Assembly (NCBI GenBank): GCA_938083085.1
Contig: CALLKX010000023.1
Span: forward strand, 1 to 32,697
Length of the DNA: 32,697 bases
Direction: 5' to 3'
DNA from: an uncultured bacterium
GTDB taxonomy: Bacteria; Planctomycetota; UBA1135; GCA-002686595
Of the stretch, positions 21,999-30,073 are shown in pieces (position 1 is the first letter of the stretch; the number at the start of each line of letters is the position of its first letter). The translations under genes and the position numbers were made by a program. The notes beneath the pieces were generated by a model. It saw nothing but the letters and a program-made list of their open reading frames with translations. It was not told the origin of the DNA and did not search any database.

Positions 21999-23921
21999 TC
22001 AATCCCCGCCGTAGCCGAGCGCCTCGAGGTGATCGGCAATTCCAGCGGCGCCGCCGGCCCAGGCCTTCTCACCTCCGTCGGCCCCCCAACTTGCACGGAG
22101 GTCAGTCAGCGCGGCGCTGAGCTCCGCGACGACCTCCGGAGACGACGCCGAGACGTCCTCGAGGCCGAGCGGATCAGAATCCAGGTCGAAGAGCTCAACG
22201 GCGCCATCGGCTGCGAAGCCATGGACCAGGAGCTTCCACTTCCCGCGGTAGACGGCGTGCTGCGAGTACTCAGCGCCGAGGTGGTCCCGGTCCTCGACGA
22301 GGACGACCCTCGTTGCTGAGGGTTTGGTCGTGGCGAGGTCGAGGCCCACCATCCAGCCCGGCCGTTCCAGGCCAGCGAACGAGAGCAGCGTCGGCGCGAT
22401 GTCCACGCTGCTCACCTTCCCGCTGACTCGTTCACCCGCGCGCCCATCGGGAGCCTGCATCAGGAAGGGCACTCGCACCTGCACCTCGAGGACATCGTTG
22501 TGGCCGAAGACCGCGCCCTCGCCGAACGCCTCCCCGTGATCCGCCGTGACCACCGCGCCTAGTTTGCGGCCAGCGGCTGCACCGGACGCGTTGACACGTG
22601 CCCAGAACTCATCCACCTTCCCGTCCAGCTCGAAGATCTCAGCCTCATAGAGGTCGACGACGTATTGCAGGTCCTCTTCATCCAGCGACTCCCCCCGGAC
22701 ATCCTCCGTGCGTTGATAGGCGTTGCTGCGGAACAGGTACCCGTCAATCGCCCCGTCGTAGGGGCGCACGAAGCGCTCCGCCGCTTCAGTCGAAGGCAGG
22801 TAGGGCCAGTGGACGTCATACATGTTGATCATGCAGAACCACGGACGCGAGTCGCCCTCCTCGATCCACTCGAGCGCTCTTGCTAGGACGTCGTCAGCCG
22901 GCCGGTCGAAGGTCTGGAACCAGTGGGGTCGCCCGTTCCCCGCCAGGCCAGGCGACAGCTGCGCGAGGAACGACTGGACGTCATGGATCAGGCCCCATAC
23001 CCGCGACTTGCAGACGTCCGGGTCCACGCGGTCATCGAAGGTCTCGAAGCCATCGCCCACGCCCGTGTCCCCGTTCAGCACCGCCGTCCCGACAAACGCC
23101 CCCGTTCGGTAGCCGGCCGCCCGGAGCGCCCGCGCGATCGAGGGGGTCTCGACCATGTTGTAGCTCTGCTTGGTCAAGCGCGCGCCGTGATGCGTGGGGT
23201 AGGTCCCGGTCAGCATCGAAAGGTGTGACGTGAGCGTGAAGATGGCCGTGGACCTGGCCTCCTCAAAGACGACCATGTCCTTGGCCCGTGAGGTCAGCAG
23301 CGGGGCGGTGCCTCGCTCGTTGCCGTACACATCAAGGCTCTCAGCGCGTGTGGTGTCCCACACCATGAGCAGGAGGTTGGGGGCGTCCGCCGCCGCCTTG
23401 ACCTCCACGGGATCCTCTTCGTACGCCCCTGAGAAGTCGCACATGCCCAGCGCGAGCCCAGCGGCCCCCAGTAGCCAGAGGACTCGTGGGCCCTTGAGCT
23501 TGGTCATGTGGCCCAGAGCGAGCGCCGTGACGATGGAGAGCAAGAGGCCGGCTGCTCCCGCGAGAAGCGGGAGGGGGGACAGAAGGTCGCCCATGCCAGC
23601 GCCGAGCGGGAGGAACGCGTTGAGGCCAATGTGGCTGATCACGGGCGCCCCGAGGACCAGGAAGCTAAGGGCCACTGCGTCCCCGCGGCCTCGCGCCTCG
23701 GACCGTGGGCGCAGGCGGCCGAGCACGATCCAGGCGGCGTAGATCGGCAGCGTGGCGACGACGGCGACGCTGGCCCAGACCACCCAGGTGGAGAAGAACA
23801 GCCAGCCAGAGGCGTCACGGTACGAGAACGCGAAGCTTGTCGTCAGGGCGTCCGTTCCCGCGAAGAAGAGGGACAGGCAGGCAAGGGCTAGGGTTACGCA
23901 CTTCATGGGGACATTCAACAT
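21999..23921 (-). CDS. Membrane-anchored sulfatase-superfamily protein lacking the formylglycine residue
   Basis: The product is 640 aa. The N-terminal 190 residues contain about five membrane helices; the remainder is an alkaline phosphatase/sulfatase-superfamily domain outside the membrane. It opens with NLLLMVWDTTRAESLDVYG (metal Asp), has STAIFTLTSHLSMLTGTYPTHHG at the nucleophile, and VVTADHGEAFGEGAVFGHND (D-H metal ligands) near 500. Classical sulfatases read C/S-x-P-S-R; here the nucleophile position is Thr in T-L-T-S-H, as in phosphotransferase-like members, so sulfate hydrolysis via formylglycine is unlikely (inference). ATG 23921 is chosen; a second ATG is at 23906. The frame is open far upstream, but that part is low-complexity. 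Confidence 0.88.
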   Translation of the reverse strand: MLNVPMKCVTLALACLSLFFAGTDALTTSFAFSYRDASGWLFFSTWVVWASVAVVATLPIYAAWIVLGRLRPRSEARGRGDAVALSFLVLGAPVISHIGLNAFLPLGAGMGDLLSPLPLLAGAAGLLLSIVTALALGHMTKLKGPRVLWLLGAAGLALGMCDFSGAYEEDPVEVKAAADAPNLLLMVWDTTRAESLDVYGNERGTAPLLTSRAKDMVVFEEARSTAIFTLTSHLSMLTGTYPTHHGARLTKQSYNMVETPSIARALRAAGYRTGAFVGTAVLNGDTGVGDGFETFDDRVDPDVCKSRVWGLIHDVQSFLAQLSPGLAGNGRPHWFQTFDRPADDVLARALEWIEEGDSRPWFCMINMYDVHWPYLPSTEAAERFVRPYDGAIDGYLFRSNAYQRTEDVRGESLDEEDLQYVVDLYEAEIFELDGKVDEFWARVNASGAAAGRKLGAVVTADHGEAFGEGAVFGHNDVLEVQVRVPFLMQAPDGRAGERVSGKVSSVDIAPTLLSFAGLERPGWMVGLDLATTKPSATRVVLVEDRDHLGAEYSQHAVYRGKWKLLVHGFAADGAVELFDLDSDPLGLEDVSASSPEVVAELSAALTDLRASWGADGGEKAWAGGAAGIADHLEALGYGGD

Positions 23922-24180
23922 AACGCGTGCCGGGCCCCAAGGATGCAGTTGGGGGCTCCTCCCGGTTGATCCATCCAATAGCCCCACGGGTCTCCTTTGG
24001 GTCCACCGCACCGAGATCCCAGGTCGGGTGGTGCGCGTGCGGCACGCGCCGCCGGGAAGGGGTCCTCGCTCGGGTGCGCTCCGACTGGATTGGGCAGACG
24101 CTGAACCGACCCGCTGGGGCTCCTCTAGGGGATCCCCGCAGCCCCGGCCGCGTGGCGCCAACCCAGGCGGCGCCTGAGGC

Positions 24181-24240
24181 TCCAGTGGCTGAGGACCCAG
24201 TGGCTGAGGACCCAGGGACTGAGGACCCAGTGGCTGAGGC
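24181..24240. repeat. 15-bp tandem repeat, four copies
   Basis: Four units of CCCAGTGGCTGAGGA. The first begins with T, the third has GGACT in place of TGGCT, and the fourth ends in C. They are otherwise identical. The repeat lies 58 bases from the large hairpin, in non-coding DNA. Confidence 0.9.
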
Positions 24241-24298
24241 TCGTAATGGGGCCGCTGGTGCGGTCACCGGAGGGGTCGCAGACTTCCGCTGGAGTGAG

Positions 24299-24349
24299 AG
24301 GGCCCCCCTGCAGCCGGCGCGGGGGGGCGCTCGGCTCCAGGGGGGCCCT
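24299..24349 (-). terminator. Large multi-stem hairpin after the DUF4956 gene
   Basis: AGGGCCCCCCTG (24299-24310) pairs perfectly with CAGGGGGGCCCT (24338-24349). Inside, after a C-C mismatch, AGCCG (24312-24316) pairs with CGGCT (24332-24336), then GCGC (24317-24320) pairs with GCGC (24327-24330) with T24331 bulged, leaving six G in the loop. That is 21 base pairs in 51 bases. It lies 83 bases past the stop of the last operon gene; no U-run follows. Confidence 0.7.
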
Positions 24350-24432
24350 ATTGCCCACATCCGCGTGGCAAGCGAAGGAGGGCGGCAGAGCGCCGCTCCC
24401 GCTCCTTTCTGCCGGTCACTTGGGCGTCCGGC

Positions 24433-25116
24433 TCAGTAGTCCACGTCGCTCTTGGACGCGATGATCACGACCTCGCTCACCCCGGACATGTCACCCATGG
24501 TGCGCGCCAGCTCTTGGGCTGTGCGGCCCTCGTTCAGGACCACGTCGTAGGTCAACTGAATGGTCTCGCCGTCTCCCGATGGCTCGATGTGGAGGAGGCT
24601 CGAGCGGCGCGAGGCCTCGTTGAGTTGCTCCAGGTGAGCGGTGCTCTCGTTCGACTTATCAACACGGAAGCGAATGATGAACTCGCTCTTGTACAGGGCG
24701 CCGAAGTTGGTCGCGTGGAGGACCATGGCAAGGACCGAGATGGCACCGGTCCCGATCGCTCCGAGGATGTAGTTGCTCGTCCCCGCTGCCATGCCCACGG
24801 CGAGGGCAAGGAAGACGAACGCCGTGTCCTTTGTGTCCTTCACCACCGTCCGGAACCGGATGATCGAGAGCGCGCCAACGAGGGCGAAGGCGCGGCTCAG
24901 GCTGTTGCCGATGACCATCATCACGATCGCCACGATGGCGGCCACGAAGATGATTGTCAGGGTGAAGGACTGGGAATACGACAGGCCCTTGTGGGTCTGC
25001 CGGTACACGAGTGCCACCACGAGGCCGAAGAAGATTGCCAGGCCAAGGTTGCTGACGATCTCGTAGACACCGTAGATCGATTCGGTGGGCGCGGTCTGCT
25101 GTATCTGGGGCATCAC
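24433..25116 (-). CDS. DUF4956 membrane protein, partner of the VTC-domain protein
   Basis: The product is 227 aa. Helices at about 18-40 (LGLAIFFGLVVALVYR), 50-72 (FTLTIIFVAAIVAIVMMVIG) and 98-130 (AFVFLALAVGMAAG, then IGTGAISVLAMVLHATNF) enclose the family's signature SRAFALVGALSIIRFRTVVKDTKDTAFVF. A soluble C-terminal domain (about 145-227) has an ACT/ferredoxin-like pattern. DUF4956 proteins are typically neighbours of VTC polyphosphate-polymerase proteins and CotH in bacteria; this one starts 55 bases after the VTC-domain gene. A GTG at 25116 is directly followed by ATG 25113, and either could be the start. I infer it helps move or anchor the polymerase product. It is the last gene of the operon. 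Confidence 0.92.
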   Translation of the reverse strand: MMPQIQQTAPTESIYGVYEIVSNLGLAIFFGLVVALVYRQTHKGLSYSQSFTLTIIFVAAIVAIVMMVIGNSLSRAFALVGALSIIRFRTVVKDTKDTAFVFLALAVGMAAGTSNYILGAIGTGAISVLAMVLHATNFGALYKSEFIIRFRVDKSNESTAHLEQLNEASRRSSLLHIEPSGDGETIQLTYDVVLNEGRTAQELARTMGDMSGVSEVVIIASKSDVDY

Positions 25117-25171
25117 GTGGAAGGGAGCGAGGGCGTCAACGGCGGCGCCTGGAGTCGGTGCAGGAGCCGGG

Positions 25172-25951
25172 CTAATCGAAGTCTTCGACTTGCCCGAGCG
25201 CCTTCATGCAGGCGCAGAATTTGGAGATCGACACGCGACGAAGCTCCATGGATTGGATGAGCCGATGGAACCACTTGGGCATGTGGTGCCGGAACTTGAC
25301 CTCGAGAATGGTGTATCCGGGCAGAACGCTCTGGGCGCGCTCGTTGGGCCCGGGGAACAAGCTGCGGGTGGCGGTGCCCCGAAGCTCGTCGTCGAAGGTC
25401 ATCCGGAATTCCGGGTCGTAGCGGCTGATGTAAGGACGGCGCCGGTAGTCCACGAGGGTCACGGGGCGAACGCGTCGGCGGGCCAGGTCGTACTCGAACT
25501 GCTCGCGGATGGGGCCGGGCTCGAGCCGTGAGAGGAGGTCCTTGGTCTCCGGATCGTTGAGCACTGAGGCGTTGGCTGCAAAGCGCTCCGCGCCGTCTGC
25601 CTGGAGGGGCGTCCGGTGCTTGAACACCAGGTTGTTGTGGCGTCCCTTGATCTCAAGAAATCGGGGGGTGCCGTCGCCCGCGGTGCGGGTGTAGGTCCGG
25701 AGCCGAAACTTCTGGCGGTGCTTCTGCCCCTCTTCCTTCTCCCAATAGTGGCTGCGAACCTCGTTATCGAAGTAGAGGCTGCGCACGAAGTACTTCGTGT
25801 CCGGCTGGCCAGCCACGTAGGGGTCAAGCTCCACGAAGTACTGGAACTGCGCCTCCAGCTCCTGCCGGAGCCGCTGGGGCAGGATGTACTTGAACTCGAA
25901 ACGCGAGAAGTGGAGCTTCGTGCGCTTGTTCTGGGTCGTGGTGTTGGCCAA
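25172..25951 (-). CDS. VTC-domain (polyphosphate polymerase-type) protein
   Basis: The product (259 aa) has the VTC fold, the catalytic tunnel of eukaryotic vacuolar polyphosphate polymerase, which chains ATP gamma-phosphates into polyphosphate. Positions likely equivalent to tunnel residues are present: FEFKYIL (start), KFRLRTYT (R-x-R), FLEIKGR and VFKHR (lysines), RPYISRYDPEFRMTFDD (Arg), ILEVKFRHH (Glu) and VSISKFCACM (Lys). The start is uncertain: the frame is open to 26131 with a TTG just at the CotH stop, but the extra 60 residues are low-complexity and hold no ATG or GTG, so I use TTG 25951, just before the domain. No SPX domain is present. Cytoplasmic, probably beside DUF4956 at the membrane. 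Confidence 0.9.
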   Translation of the reverse strand: MANTTTQNKRTKLHFSRFEFKYILPQRLRQELEAQFQYFVELDPYVAGQPDTKYFVRSLYFDNEVRSHYWEKEEGQKHRQKFRLRTYTRTAGDGTPRFLEIKGRHNNLVFKHRTPLQADGAERFAANASVLNDPETKDLLSRLEPGPIREQFEYDLARRRVRPVTLVDYRRRPYISRYDPEFRMTFDDELRGTATRSLFPGPNERAQSVLPGYTILEVKFRHHMPKWFHRLIQSMELRRVSISKFCACMKALGQVEDFD

Positions 25952-26073
25952 AGGAACGCTTGGGGCAGGGGCTGCTCGGCCTTTTGTCAGGGAGGAAGCT
26001 CGCGCCGCTCGAATCCTATCCCGGCAGGATGGCCTGAGCCCTCGATCTTCCGGACCGATGCCGGGCAGGCGGC

Positions 26074-26105
26074 GGGCCTCCGCGGTCTGGGGCCGCGGAG
26101 GTCCC
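26074..26105 (-). terminator. Hairpin between the CotH and VTC genes
   Basis: CCTCCGCGG (26077-26085) pairs exactly with CCGCGGAGG (26093-26101) over a 7-base loop; GGG (26074-26076) adds three pairs with CCC (26103-26105) past a bulged T. It starts 22 bases after the CotH stop and could partly end transcription or protect the upstream message. It lies within the extended VTC frame, which argues for the shorter VTC start. Confidence 0.45.
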
Positions 26106-26127
26106 GGGCCGAGGCTTACCCCGCGCG

Positions 26128-28983
26128 TCAATTCGAAGGCTTGGCGCCCCGTCGACGGGGGTCGATCTCGGGCCAGTAGGGACGGAAGAAGGGCACGTCG
26201 CGTGCGACCTCCTCCTCGAAGCGCTCCAGGCGCGGGCTCCTGGCGGCCCGTCGCGTTCCGATGTCTGTCAGGGCGTCCAGGACGACGTCCTTGTCCTCTT
26301 TCGGTTCGGTCTCAATGGCGCAGTCGCGCGTGCGGATGAGGGAGTGCTTGTCCGCGGAGAGGGAGCTTGTATTGCCGCGGAGGATCGACTTGTAGAGGAA
26401 GCCGAAGCCCCCCGAGTCGTAGCGCCAGTTCTTCTTGTAAGCATCCACTCCCTGATCGTTGTCAAGGATGTCGGTTCCGACGACGATGGCCCTGGAGCGG
26501 TCCTTGATCTGCATGCCGATCAGGCAACCCTCGATCACCGAGTCCAGCACGAAGACCTCGGTGTCCTCGCCCACGGAGACTCCCTTGTCGCCCGAGCGCT
26601 CGATGCGCGTGCCGCGCAGGATGATCGTGGACGTCATCAGGTCGAGCCCGTCGTTGCCAGATTCGATGAAGTGGCAGTCCTCCACCAATCCGCGGCTGAT
26701 GTCGAGGTCGACAGCGTCCGCCAGGGACCGAATGAAGGTGCAGCGGCTGATGCGGACGCTGCTGTACACCGCGTGAAGCATGTCGTCGACGATCTTGCTG
26801 TCCTTGAAGGTGCAGTCCTCGATCGTGATGTTGTCCACATCGTGCACCGAGAACATCGCGCTGTACTCCGAGAGCGGGACCTTGTAGCCGCTCCCTTCGC
26901 GCATCTCCATCCACGCGAAGTTCGAGCCGTCCGCCCCGTCGCCGCGGACCGCGATCACGCCCCATGGGTCCTGGCCGGGCTCAAGTGGCTCGACACGAAT
27001 AGGTGAAGCCTTCGTACCGCGCGCGACGACCCGGCCTTCGAAGATGACCGTGGCCCCCGGCGCCATGCGGAGCACCGTCCCCGCCTCGATAATCACATCA
27101 TCGGTCACGGTCGAGACGCCCTCAAAGACGCGCTCACCGGTCCAAGCCACAGGAGTCCGACGGGGCCTGGGATCGACGACTGCCTGGGCCTGGAGGATCG
27201 GAACCGGCCGGATGCGCTGGACGCGCGTGGCCGAAACGCGCTCCTCCGCGCGGCCTTCGCCGTTGCCGTGGAGGCCGACGAGAGAGACCACCGAGTTGCC
27301 TTGGAATCCGGGGCCAGCGAGGGTCAGGCCGTACACCCCGGGGCCACTCTCGACCTCATGCCGGAGGCGCACGGGCACCTCAAGGTTCTCGTTCAGAAGG
27401 AGCTGCCCCATGAGTGGAACGTCGATACGCACGCGGGTCCCCTGGACGCTGAGGGCGCCGGAAACGTCGACGCGCTGCGGCCCGTCGGGGGTCAACCAAC
27501 TGATGGACACGTCCAATCGGCCGTCGGGGGGGCTCATGAGGTTCAGGTCGACGCCGATCAGGCTGCGACGACCGTCTACGCGCATGATCAGGGAGCCGGG
27601 AGCGCCGGGGGTCACGGCGTAGCGCACCTGGGCTGGGACACGGAACGCGTCCTCCGCGTCGCGGAGTATGCTCAGGACGTTGGCGCGCAGGTCCTGTTGG
27701 GCCTCCCTGACCTCCGCCACATCCATCATCTCGGCGCGGAAGGCGAGCCCAGGATCACGATCAATGGAGTCGTGGGAGCGCAGGAGAGCATCCTCCAGCT
27801 CCTCAATGAGCTCCTCGTCCTTGCCGCTGGAGAAGTACCGGTCCAGGGCGACCTGACGGGCGTGGATGAAGGCGTGGTCCTCGAGCAGCACACGGTCAAT
27901 GCGCGACGTGAGGATGTCGAGGGTCGCTGACATGTTCGCCTGGGGGACCCAGCCCACGTGCCAGCCAACGGGATCCCAGACCACCGGGACGAAGTGGTTC
28001 CGCCAGGGGTCATAGTAGAGGCGCCAGTTGTGGGTGTCGTCGTAGTGGAAGCTCTGGCAGAGGACGCGGAACGCCGCGAAGGCGCCGAAGGCCTCCATGT
28101 CCACGAGGTCTCGCAGTGCGGCGGAGCGCTCTGGGGAGGGAGGTTCGGCGGTGAGCGCCACCAGCTCCTCGAGGGCAGCGGCCTCTTCGACGTCGAAGTG
28201 GTTGTTGATCGCGATCTTGTCCCAGACGCCCGCATTCTCGAAGAGCTTGTTGGTCAGGCCCCGGTAGCGGTCACGCTTGACGAGGTCCCCTGCGAAGAAG
28301 TCCCCGGGCATCTTTCCGTTCGTGCGGAGGGTCATCTCCTCCATCTGCTCAAACATGAGGTGCAGGCCGCGGTACATCCCGTTGACGTACAGCTCGACCA
28401 GCTCACCCCTGGGAGTGATGAGGCCCAGCTGCCGCGCGAGCACAAGTGAGAGATGGCCAGAGATCTGGTCCGGCTGTTTCGGTGCATTCAGGTTGAGCGC
28501 TCGGGTGCGCTCGTGCAGATGCTTCTTCTTCGTCTTGATGCGAAGTGACTGCTTGCGCCCGGCGAAGTGCCAGAAGTGATCCCCTCGGAACTTGACCTTC
28601 ACCTCGTGAATGTCGCCGTCAGGGTATTGCAGCGCCGCCTCGACGTAGGTGCGCCCAGAGTGGGGGAGCTCCTTGAGGAGGGCCTGTTCTGAGCCCTCCG
28701 GCACATAGAGTTGCAGGGCTCGCAGGCCGGGTCCGGTGCGGGTCCGGCGAGGCCTCACCGCAAGCTCGATATCCCGCAGGATGCTGCGGGCTTCGAGGGA
28801 GCCCACGCGGTCCAGGTTGATCTGGTCGTTGAGCGTTTGGAATTCGACGCCCAGGTCGCGATACCGGTCCACGGTGCGCACGCACCAGAGGACAAAGAGC
28901 ACGCCCACGGGCACGGTGACCATGAGGCTCCAGCGCCACAGGAGGCGGAAGGTGCGGCGGATCGGGGAAGGGCGATCAGGCAT
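26128..28983 (-). CDS. Membrane-anchored CotH-type kinase fused to a right-handed beta-helix
   Basis: The product is 951 aa. A single membrane helix at residues 14-36 (RWSLMVTVPVGVLFVLWCV) would place the rest outside the cytoplasm. A CotH domain (about 95-480), an atypical protein-kinase fold known in Bacillus to phosphorylate spore-coat proteins, shows VKVKFRGDHFWHFAGRKQSLRIK (Lys/Arg), FDVEEAAALEELVAL, NWRLYYDPWRNHFVPVVWD. The usual W-D-x-D metal motif here reads W-D-P-V. A beta-sandwich (about 480-630) leads to a parallel beta-helix (about 690-890) of repeated units such as NITIEDCTFKDS, VRISRCTFIRS and GLVEDCHFIES. Its ATG overlaps the previous gene by 8 bases (ATGCCTGA), indicating coupling. 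It likely phosphorylates or anchors a surface polymer (inference). Confidence 0.92.
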   Translation of the reverse strand: MPDRPSPIRRTFRLLWRWSLMVTVPVGVLFVLWCVRTVDRYRDLGVEFQTLNDQINLDRVGSLEARSILRDIELAVRPRRTRTGPGLRALQLYVPEGSEQALLKELPHSGRTYVEAALQYPDGDIHEVKVKFRGDHFWHFAGRKQSLRIKTKKKHLHERTRALNLNAPKQPDQISGHLSLVLARQLGLITPRGELVELYVNGMYRGLHLMFEQMEEMTLRTNGKMPGDFFAGDLVKRDRYRGLTNKLFENAGVWDKIAINNHFDVEEAAALEELVALTAEPPSPERSAALRDLVDMEAFGAFAAFRVLCQSFHYDDTHNWRLYYDPWRNHFVPVVWDPVGWHVGWVPQANMSATLDILTSRIDRVLLEDHAFIHARQVALDRYFSSGKDEELIEELEDALLRSHDSIDRDPGLAFRAEMMDVAEVREAQQDLRANVLSILRDAEDAFRVPAQVRYAVTPGAPGSLIMRVDGRRSLIGVDLNLMSPPDGRLDVSISWLTPDGPQRVDVSGALSVQGTRVRIDVPLMGQLLLNENLEVPVRLRHEVESGPGVYGLTLAGPGFQGNSVVSLVGLHGNGEGRAEERVSATRVQRIRPVPILQAQAVVDPRPRRTPVAWTGERVFEGVSTVTDDVIIEAGTVLRMAPGATVIFEGRVVARGTKASPIRVEPLEPGQDPWGVIAVRGDGADGSNFAWMEMREGSGYKVPLSEYSAMFSVHDVDNITIEDCTFKDSKIVDDMLHAVYSSVRISRCTFIRSLADAVDLDISRGLVEDCHFIESGNDGLDLMTSTIILRGTRIERSGDKGVSVGEDTEVFVLDSVIEGCLIGMQIKDRSRAIVVGTDILDNDQGVDAYKKNWRYDSGGFGFLYKSILRGNTSSLSADKHSLIRTRDCAIETEPKEDKDVVLDALTDIGTRRAARSPRLERFEEEVARDVPFFRPYWPEIDPRRRGAKPSN

Positions 28984-30073
28984 CGAGCGCGGCCTCCAGT
29001 CGAGCGACGATGGGCTCGCCGTGGGTTGCTACAAGCTCGGCGCGATCGGCTTCCCAGCCAGATGACCGCAGGAGGTCTGCGACGTTGGCCGGCAGCCTTG
29101 GGGTGCAGAGCGCGGTGAACGTGGCCGCTCGATAGGTGCCAATGTCCCCTTCGGCCAGTACGAAGGTCAGGTACGGGTCGCTCCCCCCACTCGCAGACCA
29201 CCCGCTCTCCGTGGCTGCGACCCCATTGCGACCCCTTGGCTGCCCGAGGGTGACCTTGCGCGCGCTCCCGTCCACGGCGGTCAGGGTCAGGGCCAGGTCC
29301 CTGATGCTCACGAGGCTCCTCGGCGGGAGGTCGAGACGAATGGAGGTGACGGGCACGCCTTCAGAGCTGAGCTCAGCGGTCACCGTGCAGCGTCCCTCTT
29401 CGCCTGACGCCTGAACCGTCGGCTTCACGCGTGTGAACTTGCCGCTGGCGTCGGGCCGGTGGAAGACATCCCAGCCCACCGTGGGGGTGCCGAGGAGGCT
29501 CGCGTCACCGGCGTTCAGCAGCAATTCGACGACCATCCCAGCGTCCTCGGCCCGCGCCACGGACTCGAGCAGTTGAGCCTGGCCCTTGGGGTCCGTGCCC
29601 GTGATGCGCGCCGCCACGGCGAGGAGCGTGCGAGCCTCGTCCTTTCGGCCCAGCGCCGAGAGGAGGTCCGCCCGGCGGAGACTGTTGTGCATGTCCCGTT
29701 CGTCGAGGCCGGCGAGCTCCTCGGACCAGGTCAGGGCCATGGCGAATTCGCCAGCTTCCATGCGAAGCTGGGCGGCATTCTCGAGGGCCGTCCGCCTGCG
29801 CGGAAAGTTCCGATCGCCGGGCTTCACGTCCTGGAGCCTCCCCGCGAGGTCTTCGTACAGCTTGAGGGCACGCAGCGGCTTGCCGTCTGCAAGCAGTCGT
29901 GCCGCGGATTCCACGTCACGTCGCGCGGCGTGCTGATGGTGGGCGACAAGGCTCTGGTCGACGAATGCCACCCCTTCGGGGTAGAAGCGCCACGCAGCCG
30001 CGGTTGCCGCACAGGCGAGGCTCAGGCTCAGGAAGGTCCAGCGCAGGATGTTGAGGATTCGCTGGTTGGTCAT
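28976..30073 (-). CDS. Membrane-anchored TPR-like protein, operon partner of CotH/VTC
   Basis: The product is 365 aa. A hydrophobic N-terminal helix at residues 10-28 (LRWTFLSLSLACAATAAAW) anchors it. Residues 45-175 form helical repeats of the TPR type (RALKLYEDLAGRLQDV, then ALENAAQLRMEAGEFAMAL, then LRRADLLSALGRKDEARTLL). The remaining 190 residues are a beta-rich domain without a family I can name: VRIDLPPRSL-type strands, then SDPYLTFVLAEGD. It overlaps its upstream neighbour by four bases (ATGA) and the CotH gene by eight, so the three are one translational unit. A scaffold for the envelope complex is my inference. The start codon is fixed by the overlap. Confidence 0.82.
   Translation of the reverse strand: MTNQRILNILRWTFLSLSLACAATAAAWRFYPEGVAFVDQSLVAHHQHAARRDVESAARLLADGKPLRALKLYEDLAGRLQDVKPGDRNFPRRRTALENAAQLRMEAGEFAMALTWSEELAGLDERDMHNSLRRADLLSALGRKDEARTLLAVAARITGTDPKGQAQLLESVARAEDAGMVVELLLNAGDASLLGTPTVGWDVFHRPDASGKFTRVKPTVQASGEEGRCTVTAELSSEGVPVTSIRLDLPPRSLVSIRDLALTLTAVDGSARKVTLGQPRGRNGVAATESGWSASGGSDPYLTFVLAEGDIGTYRAATFTALCTPRLPANVADLLRSSGWEADRAELVATHGEPIVARLEAALDA

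Larger units (their letters stand above)
23922..24432 (-). other. Intergenic region with tandem repeat and large hairpin
   Basis: It separates the sulfatase-like gene from the end of the CotH/VTC operon. It contains the 15-bp tandem repeat (24181-24240) and the 51-base hairpin (24299-24349). Frames crossing it give only low-complexity proteins. The promoter for the sulfatase-like gene should lie here, but I see no clear one. Confidence 0.55.

Noticed and set aside
25952..26131. N-terminal extension of the VTC protein to TTG 26131
   Set aside because: The extra residues are low-complexity, have no ATG or GTG, and overlap an intercistronic hairpin.
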